In this document: piece by piece, positions 1 through 4,778 of the stretch
Position numbering within the stretch: position 1 is the first letter of the stretch
How the letters are laid out: each line of letters starts with the position of its first letter
NCBI GenBank assembly: GCA_021779435.1
Contig: JAJYAR010000225.1
Span: 1-5,212 of the forward strand
Reading direction: 5' to 3'
Length of the DNA stretch: 5,212 bases
From: a bacterium
GTDB lineage: Bacteria; Verrucomicrobiota; Verrucomicrobiae; JAJYAR01
Made by a program: the position numbers and the translations under genes
Notes under the pieces: model-generated
Told to the model about the DNA's origin: nothing
Seen by the model: only the letters and a program-made list of their open reading frames with translations
The model's database searches: none

Positions 1-95
1 AGGCGGCGGAGTCGTTTGCGATCTGGCGCGGCGTGCGCCCGCAGACGGAAAGCGTGTACCGCGAGATCCGCAGGCAACTCGATCGCGGGGCGTGA
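1..95 (+). CDS. aroE: Shikimate dehydrogenase, C-terminal end (partial)
   Basis: Only the last 30 codons are inside the window; the first whole codon starts at base 3 and the TGA is at 93-95. The peptide contains AAESFAIWRGVRPQTESVY, which I recognise as the C-terminal helix of AroE (family pattern: Q-A-A-E-x-F-x-x-W-R-G-x-x-P-x-T). AroE reduces 3-dehydroshikimate to shikimate with NADPH in the cytosolic chorismate pathway. The substrate-binding and NADP-binding domains lie upstream of the window, so integrity of the gene cannot be judged. No T-tract terminator is visible after the stop. A 6-bp hairpin at 132-148 is the only nearby structure. The identification rests on a short but characteristic tail. 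Confidence 0.8.
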   Translation, partial: AAESFAIWRGVRPQTESVYREIRRQLDRGA

Positions 96-131
96 GCCCC
101 CTGGGCGTTGGGCAGGAGCGCTCCGGCGTTT

Positions 132-148
132 CTGCGGCCACTCCGCAG
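132..148 (+). other. Small hairpin downstream of aroE
   Basis: CTGCGG (132-137) and CCGCAG (143-148) form a perfect 6-bp stem with a 5-base loop, 37 bases after the aroE stop. No T-run follows, so this is not a canonical intrinsic terminator. It could be a weak terminator, an RNA 3'-end stabiliser or chance in GC-rich DNA. Confidence 0.3.
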
Positions 149-230
149 CCGATGCGGCCGACCGGACACTGTATACGGAAATCCTGAACGGAAGGAAAGG
201 CCCGCCTTCCTACAATTCCGGCTTTCCGGT

Positions 231-256
231 CCGGGTTTTGAGCCCGGGTTTTGAGC
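231..256. repeat. Perfect 13-base tandem direct repeat upstream of yceJ
   Basis: CCGGGTTTTGAGC occurs twice back to back (231-243 and 244-256), ending 11 bases before the AGGAG ribosome binding site of the cytochrome b561 gene. The junction also makes a small dyad, CCGGG at 231-235 against CCCGG at 243-247 around a TTTTGAG loop. The rest of the 96-281 gap shows no clear promoter: a TACAAT at 211-216 lacks a -35 box at proper spacing. The repeat could be an operator with two tandem sites or a recent slippage duplication. Confidence 0.85.
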
Positions 257-281
257 TGAATCGCTGCAGGAGTTTTCCTTG

Positions 282-869
282 ATGGCAACCAGTCCTTCTT
301 CCTCCGTGTCCGCGGCGGCCCCGACGGAACGCTACTCCGGCGTCGCAATCCACCTGCACTGGCTGATGGCGGCGGTGCTGCTGCTGGTGTTCCTGGTCGG
401 CGTGTTCATGGGCGATCTCAAGATCTCCCCGACCCGGGTGCGCGTGTTCAACTGGCACAAATGGATCGGCATCGTCGCGCTGGCGTTGGCGTCGATCCGG
501 CTGCTCTGGCGCGCGACCCACCGCGCCCCCGGGTTGCCGGCATCGATCGCGGACTGGCAGCGCAAGGTGACGGGTGCAACCCATGGTCTGCTGTACGCGC
601 TGTTCTTCATCGTCCCGCTGCTGGGCTGGGCGATGAGTTCGGCAAAGGGGCTGCCCGTCGTGCTGTTCGGCAAGATTCCGCTGCCCGATTTCGTGCCGGT
701 CGACAAGGCGTTGGGGAAGACCCTGGAAGATGTCCACGCATTTTTTGCCTACACGCTGGCGAGTCTGGCCGGCCTGCATATCGTGGCGGCGCTGCACCAC
801 CGGTTCATGCTGCATGACGGGATCATGGGGCGCATGCTGCCGGCGCACGGGCGCCGCCGGGGTTCGTGA
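282..869 (+). CDS. yceJ: Cytochrome b561 family protein (YceJ/CybB type)
   Basis: A 195-residue di-heme integral membrane protein of the bacterial cytochrome b561 family, which exchanges electrons with the quinone pool; E. coli CybB is a superoxide:ubiquinone oxidoreductase. Four hydrophobic segments lie at roughly residues 23-44, 60-76, 100-120 and 150-172. Compared with E. coli CybB as I recall it, the four heme-ligand histidines correspond to H26 (IHLHW), H59 (NWHKWIG), H152 (EDVHAFF) and H166 (GLHIVAALHH). The tail HDGIMGRMLP matches the family C-terminus, and the length is close to the usual size. ATG at 282 is chosen because AGGAG at 268-272 is 9 bases upstream; a TTG at 279 in the same frame is an alternative. 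The TGA overlaps the next start by one base (TGATG), so it is co-transcribed and probably translationally coupled with the YceI gene, the same pairing as yceJ/yceI in E. coli. The physiological electron donor is not evident. Confidence 0.9.
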   Translation: MATSPSSSVSAAAPTERYSGVAIHLHWLMAAVLLLVFLVGVFMGDLKISPTRVRVFNWHKWIGIVALALASIRLLWRATHRAPGLPASIADWQRKVTGATHGLLYALFFIVPLLGWAMSSAKGLPVVLFGKIPLPDFVPVDKALGKTLEDVHAFFAYTLASLAGLHIVAALHHRFMLHDGIMGRMLPAHGRRRGS

Positions 870-1495
870 TGTTGCGGCGGCGGGCGCTTGCGGCCCTGCT
901 CTGCGCGGGCTGCTGCGCGGCGGCGAACCCGGCGGTCGTCGGCGCCGCCGAAGCCGGTGCGGCGACCGAGGCTGCACCGGTGCGGCTGATCCCCGCGCAA
1001 AGTGCGATCGGCTTCGTATCCCATGAAATGGGTGTGCCGGTGCACGGCTCGTTCGGGCGCTTCAGCGCCGAGGTTCATATCGATGCCGCCCACCCCGGCG
1101 ACAGCCGGTTCGCGATCGCGGTGGATCTGGCCAGCGTGCAGTTGCCGACCGATGACGGCACGACCGAGGCGGCGAAACCGGACTGGCTCGACACCGCGCA
1201 GCACCCGGTGGCCCGCTTCACGTCCACCGCGGTGCGCGCCGAGGGCAACGGACGCTATGCCATCGACGGCCGCCTGGCGATCAAGGGGGCGGTGCGGACG
1301 GTGACGGTGCCGGTGACCTTGACCCAGACGGGCAGCGGACCCGATCGCGTCACCATGGCCTCGGGCGATCTCACCATCCGCCGACTCGACTACGGCATCG
1401 GCATCGGCGATTGGGCCGACACGTCGGTCGTGGCGGATCCGGTCGAGATCGATTTCCGGTTGGCGTTGAAAGGGGTCGCGGCGGTTCGGCCATAG
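869..1495 (+). CDS. yceI: YceI family periplasmic protein
   Basis: A 208-residue member of the YceI family, small lipocalin-like beta-barrels whose characterised members bind polyisoprenoid-type lipids. The N-terminus (MLRRRALAALLCAGCCAAA) is a Sec-type signal: basic residues, a hydrophobic core and Ala-rich cleavage region, with the mature barrel starting near residue 35. Family landmarks in order are SAIGFVSHEMGVPVHGSFGRF (46-66), DLASVQLPTDD (86-96), WLDTAQHPVARFTS (106-119), YAIDGRLAIKGAVRTVTVPV (130-149) and RRLDYGIGIGDWADTSVVAD (171-190), ending VEIDFRLALKG. Cys residues at 12, 15 and 16 do not fit a standard lipobox, because the -3 position is not Leu/Val/Ile, so secretion to the periplasm is favoured over lipidation. 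ATG at 869 overlaps the stop of the b561 gene by one base; GTG at 866 is an alternative. The adjacent b561 suggests a periplasmic lipid or quinone-related partner role, which is inference. Confidence 0.93.
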   Translation: MLRRRALAALLCAGCCAAANPAVVGAAEAGAATEAAPVRLIPAQSAIGFVSHEMGVPVHGSFGRFSAEVHIDAAHPGDSRFAIAVDLASVQLPTDDGTTEAAKPDWLDTAQHPVARFTSTAVRAEGNGRYAIDGRLAIKGAVRTVTVPVTLTQTGSGPDRVTMASGDLTIRRLDYGIGIGDWADTSVVADPVEIDFRLALKGVAAVRP

Positions 1496-1508
1496 CGCCT
1501 CGCATACC

Positions 1509-1537
1509 CCCGCCCCGCGACGGCGGGAGCGGGCGGG
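1509..1537. terminator. GC-rich hairpin between convergent genes (possible bidirectional terminator)
   Basis: CCCGCCC (1509-1515) pairs with GGGCGGG (1531-1537). After one bulged C, GC (1517-1518) pairs with GC (1529-1530), giving 9 bp around a 10-base loop. It sits between the stop codons of yceI (1495) and the KTSC gene (1569 on the opposite strand). There is no T-run on either side, so it is not a textbook intrinsic terminator; it may act with Rho or only protect 3' ends. Confidence 0.4.
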
Positions 1538-1568
1538 ACGGTGCCGGCGATCGGGAGGCAGCCTGCCG

Positions 1569-1787
1569 TTACCGCTCCCGCCGCCCCGGATACTCTTCCT
1601 CGATGTTGTCCCGGTAATAGCTCGCCGGCGCCGAACTGGAGAGGAATCGTCGGGCGATCTCCTCGCCCACGTTCTTGTGCCGGATGACCGCGCCGGAATC
1701 GAATTCGACCTCGAGTTCCCGGGTTGCGCGGTCGTAGCCGGCGGCGCGGATGCCGCCGCGGCGGATCGGCTGGCGTTCCATCGTCAT
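1569..1787 (-). CDS. KTSC domain-containing small protein
   Basis: A 72-residue protein matching the KTSC domain, a short domain of unresolved function found as stand-alone proteins or fused to nucleic-acid-related enzymes. Visible family features are [29 protein letters not shown] (residues 12-40) and, near the end, [13 protein letters not shown] (55-67), resembling the usual S-x-G-x-Y-F-n-x-x-I-r-x-x-Y pattern. The hallmark small-residue/Gly before the aromatic pair is S-A-P-A-S here. There is no signal peptide or membrane segment, so it is probably cytosolic. ATG at 1787-1785 overlaps the ubiD stop as ATGA, implying translational coupling; a second ATG two codons in (1781-1779) is possible. 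No separate promoter is seen, so expression most likely depends on ubiD transcription. The functional link to ubiquinone synthesis is unknown; the domain call is fairly secure and the function is not. Confidence 0.82.
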   Translation of the reverse strand: MTMERQPIRRGGIRAAGYDRATRELEVEFDSGAVIRHKNVGEEIARRFLSSSAPASYYRDNIEEEYPGRRER

Positions 1788-3304
1788 CGCTTCCCCAGTC
1801 CCAGGCGGTCCCACAGCGCATCGACGCGCCGCCGGACGTCTTCCCGCATTTCGATCTTGCGGCCCCAGGGCCGGGCGGTTTCTCCCGGCATCTTGTTGGT
1901 GGCATCGAGCCCCATCTTGCCGCCGAGTCCCGAAACCGGGCTGGCGAAGTCGAGGTAGTCGATCGGCGTGTTGTCGATCAGCAGGGTGTCGCGCACCGGA
2001 TCGGCCCGCGTCGTGATGGCCCAGATGACGTCCGTCCAGTTGCGCGCGTCGATGTCGTCGTCGACCACGATGACGAACTTGGTGTACATGAACTGGCGCA
2101 GGAAGCCCCACACGCCGAACATCACGCGGCGCGCGTGGCCGGGGTATTGCTTGCGGATCGATACGATCGCCATGCGGTAGCTGCAGCCTTCCGGCGGCAG
2201 GTAGAAGTCGACGATCTCCGGATAGCTGCGCTGGAGGATGGGGACGAACACCTCGTTGAATGCCGCGCCCAGGATGGCCGGTTCGTCGGGCGGGCGTCCG
2301 GTGTGGGTCGAGAGGTACAACGGGTTGCGCCGCATGGTGATGCGTTGCACGGTGAACACCGGGAAGCGCTCGGTTTCGTTGTAATAGCCGGTGTGGTCGC
2401 CGAACGGACCCTCGACCGCGGTTTCGAATCCGCGGTTGTCGGCGCTGATACCGCCGTCGGCGTTGGCGGGGTCGGGCAGGATGTGGCCTTCGAGGACGAT
2501 CTCCGCGCGCGCCGGGACGTCCAGCGGCACGCCCAGGGCGGGCGCGATGTCCGTGCGCGCCCCGCGCAGCAGGCCGGCGAACTGATATTCGGAGAGGGTG
2601 TCGGGAACCGGGGTGACGGCGCCGAGGATGGTGGCGGGGTCGGCGCCCAGGGCGACGGCGATCGGGAACGGTTCGGTGCCGTGTGCGAGCCGGTGGTCGC
2701 GGAAATCCAACGCGCCGCCCCGGTGCGAGAGCCAGCGCATGATGAGCTTGTTGCGGCCGATGCGCTGCTGGCGGTAGATGCCGAGGTTCTGCCGCTTCTT
2801 GTGCGGCCCCCGGGTGATCGTCATGCCCCAGGTGATGAGCGGGCCGGCATCGTCGGGCCAGCAGGTCTGGATCGGGAGTCGGTCGAGGTCGACGTCCGCG
2901 CCTTCCCAGACGACCTCCTGACAGGCCGGGCTGCGCACGCGGTGCGGCGCCATGTCCCAGAGGGCGGATTTCAGCATGGCGACCTTGGAGATGGCGTCGC
3001 GCAGGCCTTGCGGCGCCTCCGGCTCCTTGAGCGTCGCCAGCAGTTCGCCGATGTGGCGCAGTTCGCCGATGCCGTCGACGCCCATGGCTTGGGCGACGCG
3101 CGCGGTGGTGCCGAAGAGGTTGGCAACGACCGGCATGGCGGCGCCGGCCGGACGCTCGAAAATCGCCGCCGGCCCCTGCGCTTCGAGGAGGCGCTGGCAG
3201 ATTTCGGTGATCTCGAGGACCGGGGATATCTCCTCTTTTATTCGAACAAGATCGCCGATCTTCTCTAATTTTGCAAGAAAATCGCGAAGGTCGGAGTATT
3301 GCAT
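1784..3304 (-). CDS. ubiD: 4-hydroxy-3-polyprenylbenzoate decarboxylase UbiD
   Basis: A 506-residue UbiD that decarboxylates 3-polyprenyl-4-hydroxybenzoate in ubiquinone biosynthesis, using prenylated FMN made by UbiX (not in the window) and a divalent metal. The protein opens [26 protein letters not shown], typical of the family. [15 protein letters not shown] (173-187) carries the metal ligand N173 and prFMN-contacting R178. E239 (TLSEYQFAG) matches the second metal ligand (E241 in E. coli UbiD as I recall). EIVLEG is at 268-273. [13 protein letters not shown] (298-310) contains D303, equivalent to the catalytic D290. Also present are [20 protein letters not shown] (367-377), [33 protein letters not shown] (401-419) and [27 protein letters not shown] (445-471). 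No signal peptide is seen; it is cytosolic or peripheral to the membrane. The ATG is at 3304-3302 with a GAGG element about 12 bases upstream. The gene is first in a two-gene unit with the KTSC gene. All key residues are intact. Confidence 0.97.
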   Translation of the reverse strand: MQYSDLRDFLAKLEKIGDLVRIKEEISPVLEITEICQRLLEAQGPAAIFERPAGAAMPVVANLFGTTARVAQAMGVDGIGELRHIGELLATLKEPEAPQGLRDAISKVAMLKSALWDMAPHRVRSPACQEVVWEGADVDLDRLPIQTCWPDDAGPLITWGMTITRGPHKKRQNLGIYRQQRIGRNKLIMRWLSHRGGALDFRDHRLAHGTEPFPIAVALGADPATILGAVTPVPDTLSEYQFAGLLRGARTDIAPALGVPLDVPARAEIVLEGHILPDPANADGGISADNRGFETAVEGPFGDHTGYYNETERFPVFTVQRITMRRNPLYLSTHTGRPPDEPAILGAAFNEVFVPILQRSYPEIVDFYLPPEGCSYRMAIVSIRKQYPGHARRVMFGVWGFLRQFMYTKFVIVVDDDIDARNWTDVIWAITTRADPVRDTLLIDNTPIDYLDFASPVSGLGGKMGLDATNKMPGETARPWGRKIEMREDVRRRVDALWDRLGLGKR

Positions 3305-3407
3305 CGCTTTCTGGGCCTCGGAAGATCGTCATCGCACCGCGCGCAGCGGAGGCCCAATCCTAACGGCTTGGCGCGATCGCCGGCGCCGCGGACCTCCATC
3401 TTCGGTA

Positions 3408-3435
3408 TTGACGCAAAGGCGTTATGCCATACAAT
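3408..3435 (+). promoter_or_regulatory. Sigma70-like promoter of the lytic transglycosylase gene
   Basis: TTGACG (3408-3413) and TACAAT (3430-3435) match the -35 and -10 consensus at 5 of 6 positions each, with a 16-base spacer. Transcription would start near 3442, leaving a leader of about 275 bases before the ATG at 3716. The spacer begins inside an inverted repeat, ACGC-AAAG-GCGT (3411-3422), that overlaps the -35 box and could be an operator. It stands out against surrounding GC-rich DNA. Confidence 0.75.
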
Positions 3436-3464
3436 CCGCCCCATTCACGTTTTTTTCGTTGGGC

Positions 3465-3627
3465 GGCGGACGGCAGATCCGCCTCCGGGGCGTTGAGGGG
3501 CGCGTCCCGGCAGCGAAGAAACAAGGCACCCGACATCGTTGTCGGGGTTCCGCCTGAGTTGTTACCGGACGCGGCGCAGCAAGCGCGGTCCGGTTCCGCG
3601 GTCGGCCCGCGATCTTGTGTCGGGCCG
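3465..3627 (+). promoter_or_regulatory. Structured leader: four hairpins in series
   Basis: Four stems can be read directly: GGCGGA/TCCGCC (3465-3470 with 3478-3483), CCCGACA/TGTCGGG (3529-3535 with 3540-3546, 4-base loop), ACCGGAC/GTCCGGT (3564-3570 with 3588-3594, with further inner GC pairs), and CGGCCCG/CGGGCCG (3603-3609 with 3621-3627). They lie between the promoter at 3408-3435 and the ribosome binding site at 3702-3709. I do not recognise a known riboswitch or leader RNA. Hairpins are common by chance in such GC-rich DNA, but the seven-base perfect stems in close succession are suggestive. Confidence 0.45.
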
Positions 3628-3664
3628 CGATGGGTATCGAATGGAGCGTTGCTTCAGCCTGTGT

Positions 3665-3677
3665 CGACCGGCGGTCG
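3665..3677. repeat. 13-base palindrome upstream of the transglycosylase start
   Basis: CGACCG (3665-3670) and CGGTCG (3672-3677) are perfect inverted repeats around one base. The near absence of a loop fits a protein-binding dyad in DNA better than an RNA hairpin, though a 4-bp stem with a 5-base loop is also possible. It lies 38 bases before the start codon. Confidence 0.55.
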
Positions 3678-3701
3678 GAAGGCAAGGGGGCGCGCATTTT
3701 C

Positions 3702-3709
3702 GAGAGAGG
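3702..3709 (+). promoter_or_regulatory. Ribosome binding site of the transglycosylase gene
   Basis: GAGAGAGG ends 6 bases before ATG 3716 and decides the start codon. GAGAGGT (3704-3710) is an exact complement of seven bases in the loop of the candidate small RNA encoded at 4577-4687 on the minus strand. Confidence 0.85.
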
Positions 3710-3715
3710 TTGATC

Positions 3716-4543
3716 ATGCTGGAAACCAGCCTTGCCGAGGAAGTTGCGTTCCCCGAGGCACTCCCGCGCCCGCAGGGGAATGCGGAGATTCCAACGGCCA
3801 AGTCGGCGTTGGTGCGCAAAGCGTTTGCCATGGTGTTGCAGGGGACGGGGTTGCTGTCCGTTGCCGCCCTGACGATTCTGTTCATCCTGTTGGCGGTGCC
3901 GGCTATGCGCAGTGCGGTCGCGCCGGTGGTCGCGCAGGTCGCGGCGCCCGTGATGGCGAAACTCGAGGGCGAGGCGCGCGCCGCGGAACCGGAACCGGTT
4001 GCGCCGTCGGCGGCATCGGCGAGCCTGAAAATCGGCGAGCCGGTTTCCCTGGCGACGGCCGACGAGCGCGTCGCGCAATACCTCGCGCGGCGCTATCACA
4101 TTGCCGACGGGGCGGTGCGGGTGCTGGTCGCGGAGGCGCGGTCGGCGGGGCTGCGGTATCAGGTCGATCCGCTGCTGATCCTGTCGGTGATGGCGGTGGA
4201 GTCCAGCCTGAACCCGTACGCGCAGAGCGCGGTCGGTGCCACCGGACTCATGCAGGTCATGCCGGGTGCGCATCTGGCCGAGTTCCCTTCGCAAAACGCC
4301 CGCCGCGCCGCGCTCGACCCGATCCAGAACGTGCAGGCGGGAACGGCGATCCTCGCCGATACCATCCGCCGCGGCGGCTCGGTGCAGCGCGGCCTGCAGC
4401 TGTATGTCGGGGCAGGGAACCTGCCTGACGACGGCGGCTATGCGAGCCACGTGCTGGCCGAGATGGCGCGATTGAAACTGGCCGCACAGGGGCGGATCGG
4501 CGCGGCCTTGATGGCGGCGCAGCGCACCGATCGGGGCGCTTGA
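3716..4543 (+). CDS. Membrane-anchored lytic transglycosylase (SLT domain)
   Basis: A 275-residue protein with a soluble-lytic-transglycosylase fold (GH23 type), predicted to cleave the MurNAc-GlcNAc bond of peptidoglycan to give 1,6-anhydro ends. A cytoplasmic N-terminal tail of about 37 residues precedes one hydrophobic segment (about 38-63, [18 protein letters not shown]), then an Ala/Pro/Glu-rich linker (64-105) and the periplasmic catalytic domain (115-255). The active-site motif [17 protein letters not shown] (155-171) has catalytic Glu E162, followed by the classic [12 protein letters not shown] (174-185), NVQAGTAIL (205-213) and LQLYVGAGN (227-235). The ATG at 3716 is chosen because GAGAGAGG (3702-3709) is 6 bases upstream. 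The frame stays open back to 3539, but that extension is arginine-rich, matches nothing familiar and overlaps the leader hairpins. It is transcribed alone from the promoter at 3408-3435. No plus-strand T-tract terminator follows. The exact subfamily name is not assigned. Confidence 0.92.
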   Translation: MLETSLAEEVAFPEALPRPQGNAEIPTAKSALVRKAFAMVLQGTGLLSVAALTILFILLAVPAMRSAVAPVVAQVAAPVMAKLEGEARAAEPEPVAPSAASASLKIGEPVSLATADERVAQYLARRYHIADGAVRVLVAEARSAGLRYQVDPLLILSVMAVESSLNPYAQSAVGATGLMQVMPGAHLAEFPSQNARRAALDPIQNVQAGTAILADTIRRGGSVQRGLQLYVGAGNLPDDGGYASHVLAEMARLKLAAQGRIGAALMAAQRTDRGA

Positions 4544-4576
4544 GGGCGTTGCGGGCAGGAGGCTGGCGCGCCGCAC

Positions 4577-4609
4577 AAAAAAAAGAGCCCGTCCATCAAG
4601 CGGGGGCCC
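4577..4609 (-). terminator. Intrinsic terminator of the candidate small RNA
   Basis: Read on the minus strand, GGGCCC (4609-4604) pairs with GGGCUC (4590-4585) through 6 bp including one G-U. An alternative pairing extends to 7 bp with a 2-base bulge and a 9-base loop. Eight T residues (4584-4577) follow directly. The orientation excludes it as a terminator for the plus-strand transglycosylase gene ending at 4543, and no minus-strand protein gene precedes it. Confidence 0.85.
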
Positions 4610-4687
4610 GGATTCGGTGGAGGAGGGAGGAGAGGTACCGAGACGGGGGCCGCGAGCTCATGCTGCAGGACAGGCTCACGCGAAACG
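4577..4687 (-). ncRNA. Candidate small regulatory RNA with anti-Shine-Dalgarno loop
   Basis: A predicted RNA of about 110 bases, running from a start site near 4687 down to the U-tract at 4577. It has its own near-consensus promoter and an intrinsic terminator, and no convincing ORF on its strand. Three structural modules can be read. The first is a 5' hairpin: CGUGAGC (4680-4674) with GCUCGCG (4657-4651), 7 bp including one G-U, with a 16-base loop. The second is a middle hairpin: UCGGU (4641-4637) with ACCGA (4618-4614), a perfect 5-bp stem enclosing the 18-base loop ACCUCUCCUCCCUCCUCC (4636-4619). The third is the terminator hairpin (4609-4585) plus U8. The loop is complementary to Shine-Dalgarno sequences, as in the alphaproteobacterial sRNAs with exposed CCUCCUCCC loops. 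The U-rich terminator fits an Hfq-dependent RNA. It is not recognisable to me as 6S, 4.5S or another housekeeping RNA. Everything beyond the sequence signals is inference. Confidence 0.72.
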
Positions 4688-4692
4688 CCTTT

Positions 4693-4722
4693 ACTATATC
4701 GTCCAGCCTTCGTCCAAGTCAA
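4693..4722 (-). promoter_or_regulatory. Sigma70-like promoter of the candidate small RNA
   Basis: On the minus strand TTGACT (4722-4717) and TATAGT (4698-4693) match the -35 and -10 consensus at 5 of 6 positions each, with an 18-base spacer. The start site would be at about 4688-4686. The spacer is exactly TGGACGA, AGGC, TGGACGA, that is, two direct repeats 11 bases apart, which could bind a regulator. Confidence 0.78.
4699..4716. repeat. Two 7-base direct repeats filling the sRNA promoter spacer
   Basis: On the plus strand TCGTCCA occurs at 4699-4705 and 4710-4716, separated by GCCT; the start-to-start distance is 11 bases, about one DNA turn. A partial inverted copy (TGGACGG, 4733-4739) lies just upstream of the -35 box. 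The arrangement resembles a regulator site located between -35 and -10. Confidence 0.8.
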
Positions 4723-4778
4723 CTTTCTGTCCTGGACGGAAGTGCTTCAAATTACATCGGGTTTGCGCCCCATTTTTC

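Larger units (their letters stand above)
3305..3715. other. Divergent intergenic region between ubiD and the transglycosylase
   Basis: A 411-base gap without a convincing gene. The part next to ubiD (3305-3400) shows no clear minus-strand promoter. The middle holds a strong plus-strand promoter (3408-3435). From about 3442 the sequence would be transcribed as the leader of the transglycosylase gene and contains a T7 tract (3450-3456), hairpins at 3465-3483, 3529-3546, 3564-3594 and 3603-3627, and a dyad at 3665-3677. Open frames crossing the region have arginine-rich, low-complexity translations typical of GC-rich non-coding DNA. Confidence 0.7.

Noticed and set aside
211..216. TACAAT as a -10 box for yceJ.
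   Set aside because: No -35-like hexamer exists 16-18 bases upstream; the best candidate, CTGAAC, is 21 bases away.
869..916. A lipoprotein signal in YceI because of the Cys residues at 12, 15 and 16.
   Set aside because: None of these Cys is preceded by a standard lipobox ([LVI][ASTVI][GAS]C); an ordinary Sec signal fits better.
210..977. A 255-codon minus-strand frame across yceJ.
   Set aside because: Proline/arginine/glutamine-rich shadow of the b561 and YceI genes; no family features.
1724..3268. A 514-codon open frame on the plus strand opposite ubiD.
   Set aside because: It is antisense to a clear ubiD. Its translation is Arg/Asp/Val-rich without family motifs, as expected for the complement of GC-rich coding DNA.
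1569..3332. A 587-codon minus-strand frame that ends with the KTSC protein.
   Set aside because: Most of it is an out-of-frame arginine/proline-rich shadow of ubiD. Only the last 72 codons form a recognisable protein, with a start that overlaps the ubiD stop.
3450..3456. A T7 tract as an intrinsic terminator.
   Set aside because: No hairpin precedes it on the plus strand. It lies about 8 bases after the predicted start site, so it is more likely part of the initial transcribed region.
3539..3715. An N-terminal extension of the transglycosylase by 59 codons.
   Set aside because: The extension is arginine-rich without signal or domain, coincides with leader hairpins and lacks a ribosome binding site. 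ATG 3716 has GAGAGAGG at good spacing.
3422..4576. A 384-codon minus-strand frame opposite the transglycosylase.
   Set aside because: Arginine/histidine/glutamine-rich shadow translation with no recognisable motif, antisense to a gene with a complete SLT active site.
4577..4687. Identification of the candidate RNA as 4.5S (SRP) or 6S RNA.
   Set aside because: It lacks the conserved SRP apical region with its GGAAG tetraloop area, and it is too short and differently folded for 6S RNA.
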